Of a stretch of DNA of 64,000 nucleotides, positions 12,971-25,140 are shown one piece after another. The DNA comes from Epiperipatus broadwayi (lineage: Eukaryota > Onychophora > Udeonychophora > Euonychophora > Peripatidae). Numbering within the stretch: position 1 is the first letter of the stretch; every line of letters begins with the position of its first letter. A model generated the notes under the pieces. It did no database searches. It was not told where the DNA came from and was given only the letters and a program-made list of their open reading frames with translations. Where the stretch lies: NCBI GenBank assembly GCA_028023455.1, contig JAQFVV010000031.1:992001-1056000 (forward strand). Reading direction: 5' to 3'. The position numbers and the translations under genes were made by a program.

Positions 12971-14707
12971 GTTTTGTTCTGAATAAATTCTGATATCTAA
13001 AATTTCACACTGTAGTATGTGTAGCATACAGTGAACTCACATATTCTGTGACCATCGCAAATTATTTTTGTCTTCAGTATGAATTATAAAAGTTTTTATT
13101 ACGGTGCAGTTATGTCTATATATATGAAATTATAAGTATTAAAGTTAACAAATATGAAATTATATGATTATATGTATTAAAAAAAATTTATAAAAAAAAA
13201 ATTATTATTCTTATATTTACTAATACAGTATTAAAAAATTTAGATTATATAAAATTTCTGCTTAAAAAGAAAGGTCATAAGTATAAACAGCTGGAGGAGT
13301 ACTAACCTACATCATTTATTATTACTATTGCTCTTTCTAAATCATCTAAAAAAAAATATTCTTTTCTAAAAATTTAATAATTTACTTTTGATAATTTTCT
13401 CAAAAATGACTTTCCTTTTTTAATCATTTTAATAATGACTAAATGATAATCTTTTCTAACCATTTTTATTTCTACATCCAAAGTTCAATTAATAGTATTC
13501 TCCAAAATTCTATTTCAGCCATTGATACTTTAGTATTTAAAAAATCTTTTTCCATTAAAAAGCTTATGACTCATTACATTCTACTATAATCCTCCTTTTC
13601 ATTCCTTAATACCATTAAATATTTAGAAACTTTTAATTTACTATCTGGATTTCCTCACAAAAAATTTCCCTAATACTTTTAGTCTTATTTATTTTAACTT
13701 CAAGCACCAATAACTACATAAGCAAACCTGATTCATTAGTATTTCTGCCCTCCAATCCCTAATTTCTTCTTTTTTTAAGTAACAATCACTTATCATTTTC
13801 ACTACATTGCACATTAAACAAAACAGGATGAAAACTTCTTATCAATTTTTATCATTAAATTATATTCATTGCTTTTATTTAATATAAATTCTATATTTGT
13901 CTTTTCATATGTAAGTTACAAATTCCATCTAAAATCATCCCTACGACGAACATGTCAAAAATTTTGAAAATGATAATTTTAAAATTCCCATTTGCAAAAA
14001 ATAGTTTAAATATAACCGAAAAATAAAAGACATTATTCCTATTATGTAAAAATAAACAAAAAATACTTTATGGTAAAATTATTTTATTAAAAACTTCAAA
14101 AATAATAATATAATTCCACAGCTGTTAGTATGGCTTTTATTTATATATATAAAATTAGAAACTTATTATTGCGATGCAATAAAGCATTTCTTCTTTCAAA
14201 AATTATATTTATAGAGTTTTATAAAAAAAATATTTTTGTAAAGTCTATATTATTTTAGAAAAGTGTTTTCTTTCTATATAAATCATATTTATTATTCAAA
14301 TAAAAAAAAGGGGGTATTTTCTGCTAATAAGTGAAAAATAAGAAGTGTTTCCTGTCTTTTTACTTTCAAATATAGAACAAATATATGAAATTAGTTGCAC
14401 AGATAAATCTAAGTAAGTACAGTTTCTTCTAATAAACAGTAATTTTTTACTAATAAAAAATACGTTTAAAATGAATCCAAATATATATATATTACTGTTA
14501 TTAAAACAACAATTTTGTAGCTACAAAAATAATTATGTCACAAAAGTTATACTATACTGGACAGTATTGAAAAATTTTCTTTAAATTTATATCATAATTT
14601 ACTATGAATGAATATGTCAGATATTAGTTAAAAAAATAAATAATTACAATATATAATAATTTTTAAAAAATTATATTTCTTATTACATTGCCAACGCCAT
14701 ATAATAT
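12971..14707. other. AT-rich spacer, possible decayed minus-strand coding text
   Basis: No gene can be named. Between about 13300 and 13960 the minus strand has a run of codon-like sequence, including a phrase reading RDWRAEILMNQVCLCSYW near 13712-13765. This hints at an old coding relic of unknown type. The rest is AT-rich with short A and T tracts. Confidence 0.3.
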
Positions 14708-14840
14708 CAAATCATCTATGCTCTTTATTACTGTTTTACAACACTTTTATTACAACCCACTATGACAGTCTTGATTGCCCCAGCAATCTTCTTCAAAACT
14801 ATAACAAACGCATTAGAAATGCATGAATACAAATATGCAT
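14708..14840 (-). repeat. Left outer inverted arm with hammerhead-like core
   Basis: The reverse complement of this segment aligns with 26729-26836 across most of its length. Shared text includes 'atgctctt', 'gttttacaa', 'aatcttcttc' and 'actataacaaac'. On the minus strand, positions 14795 to 14768 read TTGAAGA, then a perfect 6-bp hairpin (GATTGC-TGGG-GCAATC), then AAGAC. This is a mutated form of CTGATGA-hairpin-GAAAC. The partner arm lies 12 kb away with the Ty3/gypsy element between. Confidence 0.75.
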
Positions 14841-14858
14841 GAACATATTACATGAATA

Positions 14859-14974
14859 CAAATATACATGAACATATGTATATATAATGTAAAATTCTAT
14901 GAATGTGTTGTAACAGCAAATATACATGAACATATGTATATATAATGTAAAATTCTATGAATGTGTTGTAACAG
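14859..14974. repeat. 58-bp tandem duplication across the LTR edge
   Basis: Positions 14859-14916 and 14917-14974 are identical 58-base units. The second unit ends inside the first bases of the left direct repeat (TGTAACAG), so the duplication overlaps the LTR boundary at 14967. It therefore either arose after insertion or involved the target site itself. Confidence 0.9.
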
Positions 14975-15275
14975 TAAAGATTGTATAATCAGTCAACAAG
15001 ACCAAAAGACCAAGCAGGGATGCTTAACCAGTTGGCAGTGAGAAGACCCACGTCACTAGTTTAAGCCTCTACCTAGGCTTCCCAGTCTCCTCACCCAAGT
15101 AACACCATTGATGTCACACAGCCTTCCTTCTTCATACAGCACGACATAACTCAGGGACTGAGCATACTCTCTTTCACAGGGTTCTCCACACTTCCTACAA
15201 CACTTCACTACCTAAACCTTCTTTTAATGTACTAATATTACCATTGTTGACATTTAATTACCGATAACATTACAA

Positions 15276-15532
15276 GACTGGTGTTATATTTACATGGCAA
15301 ACCACGGATGGGTGACTTTGATGATATATATAATTTCAATACTTAGAGCATAATTAATGGCTAAAAAGAAATAATTAAGAATGCATAAATTAATCATTCG
15401 CTAAGACTGGTGTTATATTTACATGGCAAACCACGGATGGGTGACTTTGATGATATATATAATTTCAATACTTAGAGCATAATTAATGGCTAAAAAGAAA
15501 TAATAAAGAATGCATAAATTAATCATTCGCTA
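15276..15532. repeat. 129-bp tandem duplication inside the left LTR
   Basis: Units 15276-15404 and 15405-15532 are nearly identical, each starting 'gactggtgttatatttacat'. The right LTR has a single copy near 23030-23155. The duplication therefore happened after the two LTRs became separate, and its near-identity suggests it is recent. Confidence 0.9.
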
Positions 15533-16666
15533 TTGCAAACCACAATAAGGACACACATTTAAAAAATAAAATATATATAATTTATAATATTAACAATATA
15601 GAGAGAGATTTGTTTACAGCAGTTAACTAAAATTTATTCACTGGCTTTTACAAGGCTTATTTATAAGGTCATGACAATTTATAAGGTGATATGTGCAAAT
15701 GCATAGCTTACCAGCTCATTTCAGGTTTCAATATAACAATGAATACATTACTTATTTTAGGGAGCACTTGTGTGTGGGTTCGAAGTTAGGTCACTTAGAG
15801 TTGTTAATAGTTGTAAGCAGTGGCTGAAACATGAACATTACAAAGAGATCATGGTATTATCTTGGAGTGGGCAATGGCATAAAGATGATGATGATCAGTT
15901 GACTGATCCAAACAAGTTGTCCACCACTAGAAAATGGATGTCCCTGGCCACAGAGATGTATCTGCTTCTAACCAAGGGTGCATACCAGGTGGAAAGAGAG
16001 CGTGGTGTGCTAAATCTAGAATTTGGAGTCGTCTGCAAACTTCGACCAAGACTAAACTTTTGATTAGGAACCTGGACACACAATGTGTGGTCTGCCATGA
16101 CACAGTTTGACCTGAGATGCATGGACCATAGAGTGAAAGATAATAAATTAACACCCAAACTGAATGTATATAGGTATGAATGCAAATATACATATATATA
16201 TAACTAGGAATATATTATTGGCCTACCGCCCACAATAATAACTTTATGAAATGCATTAAAGTGAGAGACCCGGAGCATCCCTAGTTAACCAATAAATAAT
16301 TCTATTAATTAAGAACCTGCGCACAATATTTATTTTATACTTTAATATTTCAAATTTAATAATTTACATACATGATAGCTTTGGAAGTGGATTATTCCTG
16401 AAATAGGCTGATATCACTATCCTAAATTCATTATATATATTCAGTGGGGATTGTGGTTTAAGCTATATAGAGGTAGCATTGCAAGGAGTACATTTTTAAA
16501 TACATGATTATGTCTGTATTGATTTATAATCATTACAGCCTTCGCCCTGAATTTTATTACAGAATATCATTTATTATTATTACAGAATATCGTTTATTAT
16601 TACAGAATATCATTTCATTATTAATAGGATCATTAGCTTGGTGGTACATAAGGAATAGTTTAAATT

Positions 16667-16926
16667 AGGCCAATACATTGTGCTATCACTAGTTTATAAC
16701 AAGGTTATTGCAAATACTCAGGTTAGGACACACATATACAAATCATATCCTAACATATAATTTAGTAAATGTTCAGAAAATATGGTCACCACTAGGTCAA
16801 TACATTATGCTATCATGTTATCACTAGTTTATAACAAGGTTATTACAAATACTCAGGTTAGGACACACATATACAAATCATATCCTAACATATAATTTGG
16901 TAAATGTTTAGAAAATATGCTCACCA
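16667..16926. repeat. 127-bp tandem duplication inside the left LTR
   Basis: Units begin at 16667 and 16794 and share 'actagtttataacaaggtta' and 'acacacatatacaaatcata'. The corresponding part of the right LTR (about 24280-24410) has one copy only. Confidence 0.9.
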
Positions 16927-18259
16927 CTCTTAATTATTTTGTATACATATTTCTGAGAATTAAAAGGTAACTTTCTTGACATGATGGGGGGGGAGGGGAA
17001 TAAGGCTTATTACAAAAATCAGTTAAATCTTTTAATTTTTGTTATTTGAAATTTGATTCTAAATTAGCCATCTTTACTCCACTCCGTCTCCTGGGACTTC
17101 ATGAGCAAAGAAGCGTAAACACATTACTTGATAAACAAGTTCCCTCCATCATTCAAGGAATTAACATAAATAAAATAGCAAATATAATTCTCATTTTATA
17201 AAACAACAAGCCAGTAGATTATACCATAAAATAAAGATTAAACAATTTAAAGTGGCTAAGACTAGTTAAAACGTATGAATATGTAAAGTTACAGTTACTT
17301 TATAAACATAGTAGAACATATTTACCAGCAAACATGGATGCTCTCAAAACTTCATGGACATGTAGGTAAACTGGTGATTTTTCGGCTTATGTTGAAGAGG
17401 CAGAACATGGTTTTGAACTTCAGATTTTGATGGAACACCTAGGATGCCACAACTCCCCCTTGGATGATCATGGAGAAGCTGATACTGGTCTAATCACTCA
17501 TTACAGGTATGATAATCGTTATATATTTCTTCTTGCAGGTGCAGTTTTAGTTTTTGATGCTATTTATTCTTGGCAATCTTCAGATGACACTGTGCTGAGA
17601 TTTCTCAATGGTAAAACTTAGTTAATAATCATAATAATTATGAAAACTTATAATCTGTCATAAAGTTGGCAAGAATAATAATCTTTATTATATATCTCCA
17701 AGACAAATGCCGAATCCTATGCTTACATATTTTTGTTCCCTGCCTTGGGTTGCACTTAGTGAGTTTCTTTACTAGATTTTTGACTAATTTCTCCAACTGC
17801 TATCCATCCCTTATTCATTTCCTCATTCTGCCATGCCGCCCAGTTGGTTTGATGACTTTTGTTTATTTTTTCTTATTTAACACCTTATCGTGTCTAAAGT
17901 TGTTTAACTGCAAAAATTTTTATAGATAAAAGGTACTGATAGAGAACTGTACACTTAAGCTGTTCCCTAATAGCTAATTCCTTTTCTCCCATTGTATAAG
18001 ATTATTTGAACATTGATTTTTACTTTTACTAAATATTTCAGCAATAACTAGTATCGCATGTTTTCAGCGAACAGCTCTAGCTTTTAAAAAGATGTAATAA
18101 TAATGTCAAGTTGTACACACACGTGTGTTATTACTAATGTGTGCAAATATTTGATAAATAAATTATATACATAAGATTTGAGATAGGATTAAAATAAACA
18201 TGAAACAAGTATATCTGCATACAGATATTACACTGCTTCCTATCTGCCAAGTAAAAAAA

Positions 18260-19444
18260 AAAAACTTCCTCTGTGCAATGAATGAGTGATCTTAGGTTGT
18301 TCGCTTCTAGGTAGAATGTTAGTGTGTGTGTACACTAATTACATTTATTATGATTATCCTATTCTCTCTAATGCTATTTACAAAGTTTCTCTTACCTAAG
18401 GTTTCTTTGTCTCCGAGTTTGGGTCTGTTTCTGTCATCTAGTAACTTCTTTGCACTTTATAGAGGTTCTCCTCCTGGATCGTGAGGTCTATCACGGTTAT
18501 GGCTTTAATGTGCCCTTTAAATTAAGCCTTTAGGATCTTCTATCAAGAACCCATATCCCCTGTAGTTCCTTCTAATATATGGTCTACTATACAAAGAGCA
18601 AAATTTTTTATATTGATTCTGTGCTATACTATTTAATTGATTCGCCCTAGTCCCCACCTGGTTTCCTTCCCTAAACTAACATCATCTTGATGAGCCTCTC
18701 TTCTCCATTCCATCATTTGGGATACTATCCTCTGAGCTTTTTACCGGTCTCTCAGTATCACTGGCTTCCTGTTACTGGTAAGCATGCTTTGAACAGGCTG
18801 AAGTCTGCTTTCCCAAACTGCAGGTGGAGGATATAAATCCTATTGCCTCATTTGTTGACATATTTATATATTGCACTGCCTGTGGAGTCTGCTTGACCCA
18901 ATTTCTGTGATTATGACCCGCATAAGTCCAAAATAGCTGTTTCAGTTCTCTCATGACCCTGTATCCAGGCTCTCCATTGGTGAGAAGTGAAGGATAACCC
19001 ATGGTCTGAGAGTATTGCCTTAGGTTTGCCTATATTCACAAATAGTTTCTGCTGGAGGATGAGGATAGGGTTCTGGGCATTTGCCTGCTTCGTGGGATAG
19101 GTGGCTACATATTTGGAGAATACATCATGTTACTAGGAGAAATCTTAGGCAGTTGTGAATGTGTAATGGGCCATAGTGGTCAAATGTGAGGAGCTTGATA
19201 GGCTCACTCAGAAGGGTTGAGTGTCTCTCCTACAAATGACCAGTTGAATGGTTTGCTTTGAGTGCATACTCGACAGCCCTGAAGTGTGGATAAGATGATC
19301 ATACATCCCTTCCCAGTGGAATTGTTGGTGTATATCATCTTGTTTTCCTTGGGTCATAATGACCTTGTAGATTGTGACAATGTTGATCAGCCGATCCCTT
19401 ATGCTTCTAGGCACTGTGATTTTGTACTTTTTGTTGCATACCAT
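18260..19444 (-). pseudogene. Ty3/gypsy integrase relic
   Basis: Integrase joins element DNA to the host genome. The N-terminal zinc-binding part lies at 19208-19444 on the minus strand (VPRSIRDRLINIV, then FHWEGMYDHLIHT). Its histidine and cysteine ligands are mostly lost. The C-terminal half of the core is at 18772-19002 (NWVKQTPQAVQYINMSTNEA, then GKQTSACSKHAY). Decayed tail text continues towards 18260, including QDDVSLGKETRWGLGRIN near 18640-18695. Frameshifts separate the pieces, and the first DD of the core is not recognisable. Confidence 0.75.
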
Positions 19445-19527
19445 CTGTATACCATCAGTAATCGATCTTTTATTTGGTATTTCAGATCATAGTTAGTGTT
19501 CTTTTCTGTCTGGGAGCAGGCCCTGGC

Positions 19528-19950
19528 TTATTTGTTATAGAATAGGTCCATACTTTGGGTCGGCATCTTGTAACGGGTGTAGGTCCTGTAATTCTCATTC
19601 CATATGTCTCCTCCTGCATTGTTGCTATGTAGGCCACCTGGATTAGTTCTGATGTATGGGTTCTGACACCTTATGGTAATGGGATTGCAGATGAGAATAT
19701 CAGCCACGATGTTGCTCCTTCTGGGGCAATATATTTCCTCGTAGTCAAACTTCTGCATGAACAGGCTCCACCATATGAGACGGTCGTTAGTGAGGTACCC
19801 CTTAAGGAATGTCCCCAACACAAACTGTTGAAATTTGTGACAGGCCCATACAATAGCTAAGGTCTCCTGTTCAGTGGCCTTACATCTCTTTACACATCCT
19901 TTAGGGGCCAGATGCTGAAATATACGACCTTGTGTTTGCTGTGGTTTCAC
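19528..19950 (-). pseudogene. Ty3/gypsy RNase H relic
   Basis: A 140-codon open frame on the minus strand. CKATEQETLAIVWACHKFQQ and FVLGTFLKGYLTNDRLIWW, followed by FMQKFDYEEIYCPRRSNIVA, match the RNase H domain that follows RT in Ty3/gypsy polyproteins. The TDH triad near the end of the domain reads TND. RNase H removes the RNA template during reverse transcription. The frame is cut off from the RT upstream by frameshifts. After RNase H, the phrase NPYIRTNPGGLH begins the tether to integrase. Confidence 0.8.
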
Positions 19951-20239
19951 TTTTGTAATAGTGTAGCTTGTAGCCCTTCCTTACTGCTGTCTATATGGAG
20001 ATAAAATGGTTGGGTGAAATCTGGATGGTATAAGATGATCTCCTAAATAAAATGCCATTTTATTCTCTGAAAGTCCTCTTCCTACACTTCAGACCGTCAC
20101 CATCAATTATCTTAGGGTAACAGATTCAGCATAATCCCAGAATCTTGGGTCAGGTTGTTGTAAGAGTAGAAATCTGAAAAAGGACTGTACCTGTTTTCAG
20201 TTTGTGGGTCAAGGATAGTGCTCAATGGCCATTAATTCA

Positions 20240-21077
20240 TTAGGATGAGGCCGAATTCCTTGTCCATTGACTATCCTAGGAAAGTAATTTCATCTTCCGC
20301 AAAGTGAAGTTGATGGTTATGTTTTTGTCCTGGCATTCTTTCAAGAACTCTCATAAATGCCTTACATGCTCATGTCTGCCTTGGTATGAAATCACCATGT
20401 TATCCCAGGCACGTCAATAATACTGCCCCACTGTTCAGAGGGCTAAAGAGCATCTGGCAAAAGTGATGGATTTAAACGTCGTGTATTGGCAGTCCTGAAG
20501 ATACAATTCAATTTGCCAACAACTAAATATTAGGTACATGGTAGTAAAAATGTGTTGGTTAACTAGGCACATCAACACTTCCTGTATTGGGAGTAGTGCA
20601 TCTCTCTTGGGCAGGGTAATACTGTTCAATTTGCTGGCATCCAAGCACAATTGTACTACTCCCTCTTTTTTACTACATGGAAGGGCTTGTTATATGACAG
20701 CAGTTCCTTCTCTATCACTACCCACAACACTTCCTGTATTGGAAGTAGTGCATCTCTCTTGGGTACAGCAATACTGTTCAATCTGTGGGCATCCAAGCAC
20801 AATTGAACTACTCCATCTTTTTTACTACATGGAAGGGGTTGTTATATGACAGCAGTCCCTTCTCTATCACTACCCAATCAAGCATTTGTCTTAGTTGATT
20901 CTCTACTTCCTTCCAGTATTGAAATAGGATAGAGTAGCTTTTTGTTTGTAAATAGGTTTCTTTCTTAACCTGGATGTGGTGGATGTATCCATGGATTACT
21001 GTAAGCATGTTTGAGAAAACCTGTGAGTAGTCAGTTAACAAATTTTCCCAGGTTTGCCTTTCCAAATTGCAGGCCAC
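20240..21077 (-). pseudogene. Ty3/gypsy reverse transcriptase relic with internal duplication
   Basis: Minus-strand pieces in order: LLTDYSQVFSNMLTVIHGYI and KEVENQLRQMLDWVVIEKG (21077-20808), SKLNSITLPKRDALLPIQEV then HIFTTMYLIFSCWQIEL (20640-20470), and the YxDD region at about 20412-20391, which reads AWDNMVISY. The second catalytic aspartate is thus asparagine. Further on, GRHEHVRHL and EFLKECQDKNITINFTLRKM are typical RT palm-thumb text. A 152-bp tandem duplication (20573-20876) repeats the segment from IEKG to PIQEVL. Since 152 is not a multiple of three, it breaks the frame. Confidence 0.8.
20573..20876. repeat. 152-bp tandem duplication within the RT relic
   Basis: Units 20573-20724 and 20725-20876 share 'acttcctgtattgg', 'agtagtgcatctctcttggg' and 'ttttttactacatggaaggg' in the same order. 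They differ at scattered positions, so the duplication is not very recent. Confidence 0.9.
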
Positions 21078-21099
21078 TGTCGCCTTACCCAGCTTCTCC

Positions 21100-22690
21100 T
21101 TGATGATTCTTCATCCCATATAGCTTGCAGCATCACTGGTCACCAGTTTTCACAATTTAACAGTGTTCAGTGTTGGCTAAGAAAATCTGATCCCAACACC
21201 ATGACTTATATCAATCCCTCCATCGTTGGCTTGTGGTCCAATTTCCTACACTTAAGGTCAACCAGAATTGCTGGTTTCCTCTTTTGCCTTTCTTCCATTT
21301 TCTAACCCCATGGGTATTGGTATGACTGGCAGGTTATCATGTGCCACATGTCTCTTTAATCTGTCATGCATTGGCCAACAATACTATGTTGGAGCTGGTA
21401 CCACTCCCACCCTGATTATTGGTGATGATTGTTTCATCATATGTTTGCAAGTGCTTCTTCCTGTATTATCTAAGAAATTTCTGTCCTTCCCAGTTCAGTG
21501 TTCACTGCTCTCTTGGCTTGCCGGTATTGGTTGTGTTTCCAGTTTTTGCTTCATCCCTTGTTTCTGGCTCCCTTGGGTTTCAACTGCATGCTGCATTTTG
21601 ATTCTTTCTTTCCAAACATCAATCATATCGAGGATCTCAGTGTCTTTTACTCTGGTCAGAATATCTCTAATAAGGATTGCTTGCACAAATTGCGGCGAGT
21701 TGCGTTCAATTGTTGAAATGATATGCGCATCCGATTTTGGGAATTGCTTTTAGTGTCATCTTAACCATGACTTGTTTCATAAAGAACTGGGTTGGTGTGC
21801 TCTTTCTTTTCATATTTCTCTTTATTTCCACATAGATCATGCATTGTTTGTCTTCACACTAGAACATTCCCATTAGCCTGGTCAACATTTTCATTAGCCT
21901 TGTCATGTATCCCTGAAAGGTGTTTGGTTGGTGTCCCATGCCTTCCCACCAATGCCATGCTGTACTGTCTAGATAATTTTCTACAATCATTACTTTCTGT
22001 ATCTTGCTACCCTTATAATGATTAAATAATCCCTGTAAGATTTCCAGATGTCCCCATGAGTTCTCCCATGTGTCTCCTCTGAATCTGATTATATTTGACA
22101 GTTGACTAATCGCTTAGTCTCCATAACATTCCCTGTCATATATTGTTAGCATTATATGTGCTTGCAAAGAAAGTTTCAAGAACTGGTCTGCTTCCTCTGG
22201 TCATCCTGTATGTGGTATGATCCATGTCTTCATCTTCCTGTCCTGAAAAAAAAACTAAGTTATCCATCTTTTATTTTCTATGCTAAAAACAAATTTCCTA
22301 CCCTCTCTATATATTTCTTTATTATTCTGCAAAAAAAATTTCTACATTATTCTATATATGTGATTCTGTTGCCCTTTGTCTGTGCTGCTGGTTGGATCAC
22401 TCATTCTATCTGCCAAAAGAAAGTAAACAAAATATATATTTTATGGTATTTTACCGTGGTACCCCATTTCTCTATATGCACTAGTCTTAACCTTGCTGGT
22501 CTCACAAAATTTCCCCATTGCCAGTTGCAACATGAACGATTTTATGAACACATCCATGGTTTTGCTCCCTATATATTTAAAGTACATATATTGTATGACA
22601 ATGCATTCAAATAACAATGGTCTTCTCTCATTTCTTATTCTATGTTGCCACAGTCACCTTGAAAGTGGTTCAAATGCCTCATGTTGGCTG
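21100..22690 (-). pseudogene. Probable gag-protease region of the Ty3/gypsy element
   Basis: This lies upstream of RT in the minus-strand direction, where gag and protease are expected. The clearest open piece (21495-21686) reads ILIRDILTRVKDTEILDMID followed by a polar, Gln-rich stretch. It continues in another frame towards 21930. I see no clear zinc knuckle and no intact aspartic protease DSG motif, so the assignment rests mostly on position. Plus-strand open frames across 21268-22614 are shadows. Confidence 0.4.
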
Positions 22691-25140
22691 TGTCATGTTG
22701 TATAAAAAACCTGTAACTGTCAAGATTATATAATCAGTGAACAAGACCAAAACACCAAGCAGTGACTCTCACTGACTCTCAACCAGTTGGTGTGGGGAAG
22801 ATCCATGTCTCTTTTTTAAATCTCTATCTATGCTTCCCAGCCTACATCACCCAATTAACACCCTTGATGTCACTCAGCCTTTCTTCTTCATGCAGCATGA
22901 CATAACTCAGGGACAAAGCATACTTTTTCTCAGGATTTTCCACACCTCCTACATCACTCCACTACCTAAACCTTAGCTTAATGTACTAATATTACTATTG
23001 TTGAGGTTCGATTACCGATACCATTGTGAGACTGGTGTTATATTTACATGGCAAACCATGGATGTGTGACTTTGGTGATATATATATAATTTCAATACTT
23101 AAAGAATACTTAATGGCTAATAAGAAATAATTAAGAATGCATAACTAATTGCTCGCTATTGCAATCCTCAATAAAGACACATTTAAGGAATACAATATAT
23201 ATAATTTATTATATTAACAATATAGAAAAAGAATGGCTTACAGCAGTTAACTAAAATTTATCTATTGGCTTTTGCAAGGCTTTTTAGAAAGTCATGATCG
23301 CTTACAAGGTGATATGTGCTGTTGAAAAAGATTAACAAATACGTAGCTTACCAGCTCATTTCAGGTTTCAATATAACAATGAATACATTATTTCAGGGAA
23401 TATTTGTGTATGGGTTCGGTTAGATCACTTAGGGTCACTAATATAAGCAGTGGCCGAAACATGAGCCTTATGAAGGGATTGCAGTACTATCTATCTTAGA
23501 ATGGACAATGGCATAAGAACAATGATGATCAGTTGGTTGATCCAAAGTTGTCCATCACTAGAAACTGGATGTCCCTGGAGGCAGAGATGCATCTGCTTCC
23601 AACCAAGGGTGCATACCAGGAAGAGAGAGTGGTGTGATAAAGTTAGGATTTGGGGTCACAGTCTCCAGTTTCTTCCAAACCTAGACCGGTGCTAATCTTT
23701 TGATTAGCAACCTGGGCACACGACATCTGGTTTGCGCTTAAGCAGTGTGACCTGAGACGCATGGACCATAGAATAATAAATTAACAGTCAAACCCAACAT
23801 ATATAGGTAACAACACAAATATATGTATAAATAACTAACAATATATTATTGGCCTACTGCCCATGATAATAACTTTATGAAATGCATTATATATAGAAGA
23901 GACCATGAACATCCCTAGTTAACCCACAATATTTATTTTATGCTTTAATATTTCAAATTTAATAATTTATATTTATGGTAGCTTTGGAAGTGAATTATTC
24001 CTGAAATAGGCTGATAACACAATTCTATATTCATTATATGTATTTGGTGGGGATTGCAGTTTAAGCTATATATAGGTAGTATTGCTATGAGTACATTTTT
24101 AAATACACAATTATGTCGTATTGACCTATAATTATTACAGCCTTTGCCCTAAATTTTATTACAGAATATCATTTATTATTATTAGAGAATATCGTTTATT
24201 ATTACAGAATATTGTTTATTATTATTTATTATTACAGAATATCATTTCATTATTAATAGCATCATTAGCTTGGTAAATTAGGTCAATACATTATATTATT
24301 AGTTTATAACAAAGTTATTGCAAATACTCAAATTAGGATGCACATATACAAAATCATATCTTAACATATAATTAAGTAAATGTTTAGAAAATATGCTCAC
24401 CATTCTTTAATTATTTTGTATACAAATTCTGAGAATTAAAAGATAACTTTCTTGACATAATGAGGGGAATAAGGCATATTAAGAAAATCAGTTAAATCTT
24501 TTAGTTATTGTTGTTATTTGAAATTTGATTCTAGTAAACATGTTACTTGATAAACAAGTTCCCTCCATCATTCAAGGAATTAACATAAATAAAACAGCAA
24601 ATATAATTATCATTTTATAAAATAACTAAGCCAGTAGATTTTATCATAAAATAAAGATTAAATAATTTAAGTGATTAAGACTAGTTAAAGTGTATTAATA
24701 TGTAAAGTTTCAGCTAGTTTATAAACATAGAACATATTTACTAGCAAACATGGATGATCTCAGGACTTCATGGATGTGTAGGTAAACTGGTGATCTTGTG
24801 GATTACATTGAAGAGGTAGGACATGGTTTTGAACTTCATATTTTGATGGAACAGCTATGACATCACAACTCCCCCTCGAATGACCGTGGAGAAGCTGATG
24901 CCAGTCTACTCACTCATTACAAGTATGGTAATCATTATATATTTCTTCTTTAGGTACAGTTTTAGTATTTTGATGCTACGGTTCTCAGCAATCTTCAGGG
25001 GAATGTGCTGACACTTTTCAATGGTAAAAATTTGTTAATAATCTCAATAATTATGAAAACTTATAATCTTTCATAAAATTGGCAAGAATAATAATAATCT
25101 TTATTATATATCTCTAAGACCATGCTGGATCCTACGCTTA

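Larger units (their letters stand above)
14967..18232 (-). repeat. 3' LTR of the Ty3/gypsy element (left direct repeat)
   Basis: About 3.27 kb. It aligns along its length with 22712-26717 once the 1-kb insertion in the right copy is removed. It contains two tandem duplications absent from the right copy (15276-15532 and 16667-16926) and a poly-G tract near 16986-16996. A 97-codon open frame at 15770-16063 on the plus strand lies inside this repeat; its counterpart in the other LTR is broken, so I do not call it a gene. An LTR this long is unusual for Ty3/gypsy elements. Confidence 0.85.

Noticed and set aside
15770-16063. 97-codon open frame on the plus strand as a gene
   Set aside because: It lies inside an LTR, antisense to the element, and the homologous place in the other LTR (about 23390-23695) is interrupted and shifted. 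I see no protein motif.
21268-22614. Several hydrophobic open frames on the plus strand
   Set aside because: They are the reverse strand of the gag-protease-RT region of the Ty3/gypsy element; the apparent membrane segments come from reading T-rich sequence.
22690-22712. Primer binding site next to the 5' LTR
   Set aside because: The minus-strand sequence after the LTR end ('ggttttttatacaac') does not match the 3' end of a tRNA I would expect.
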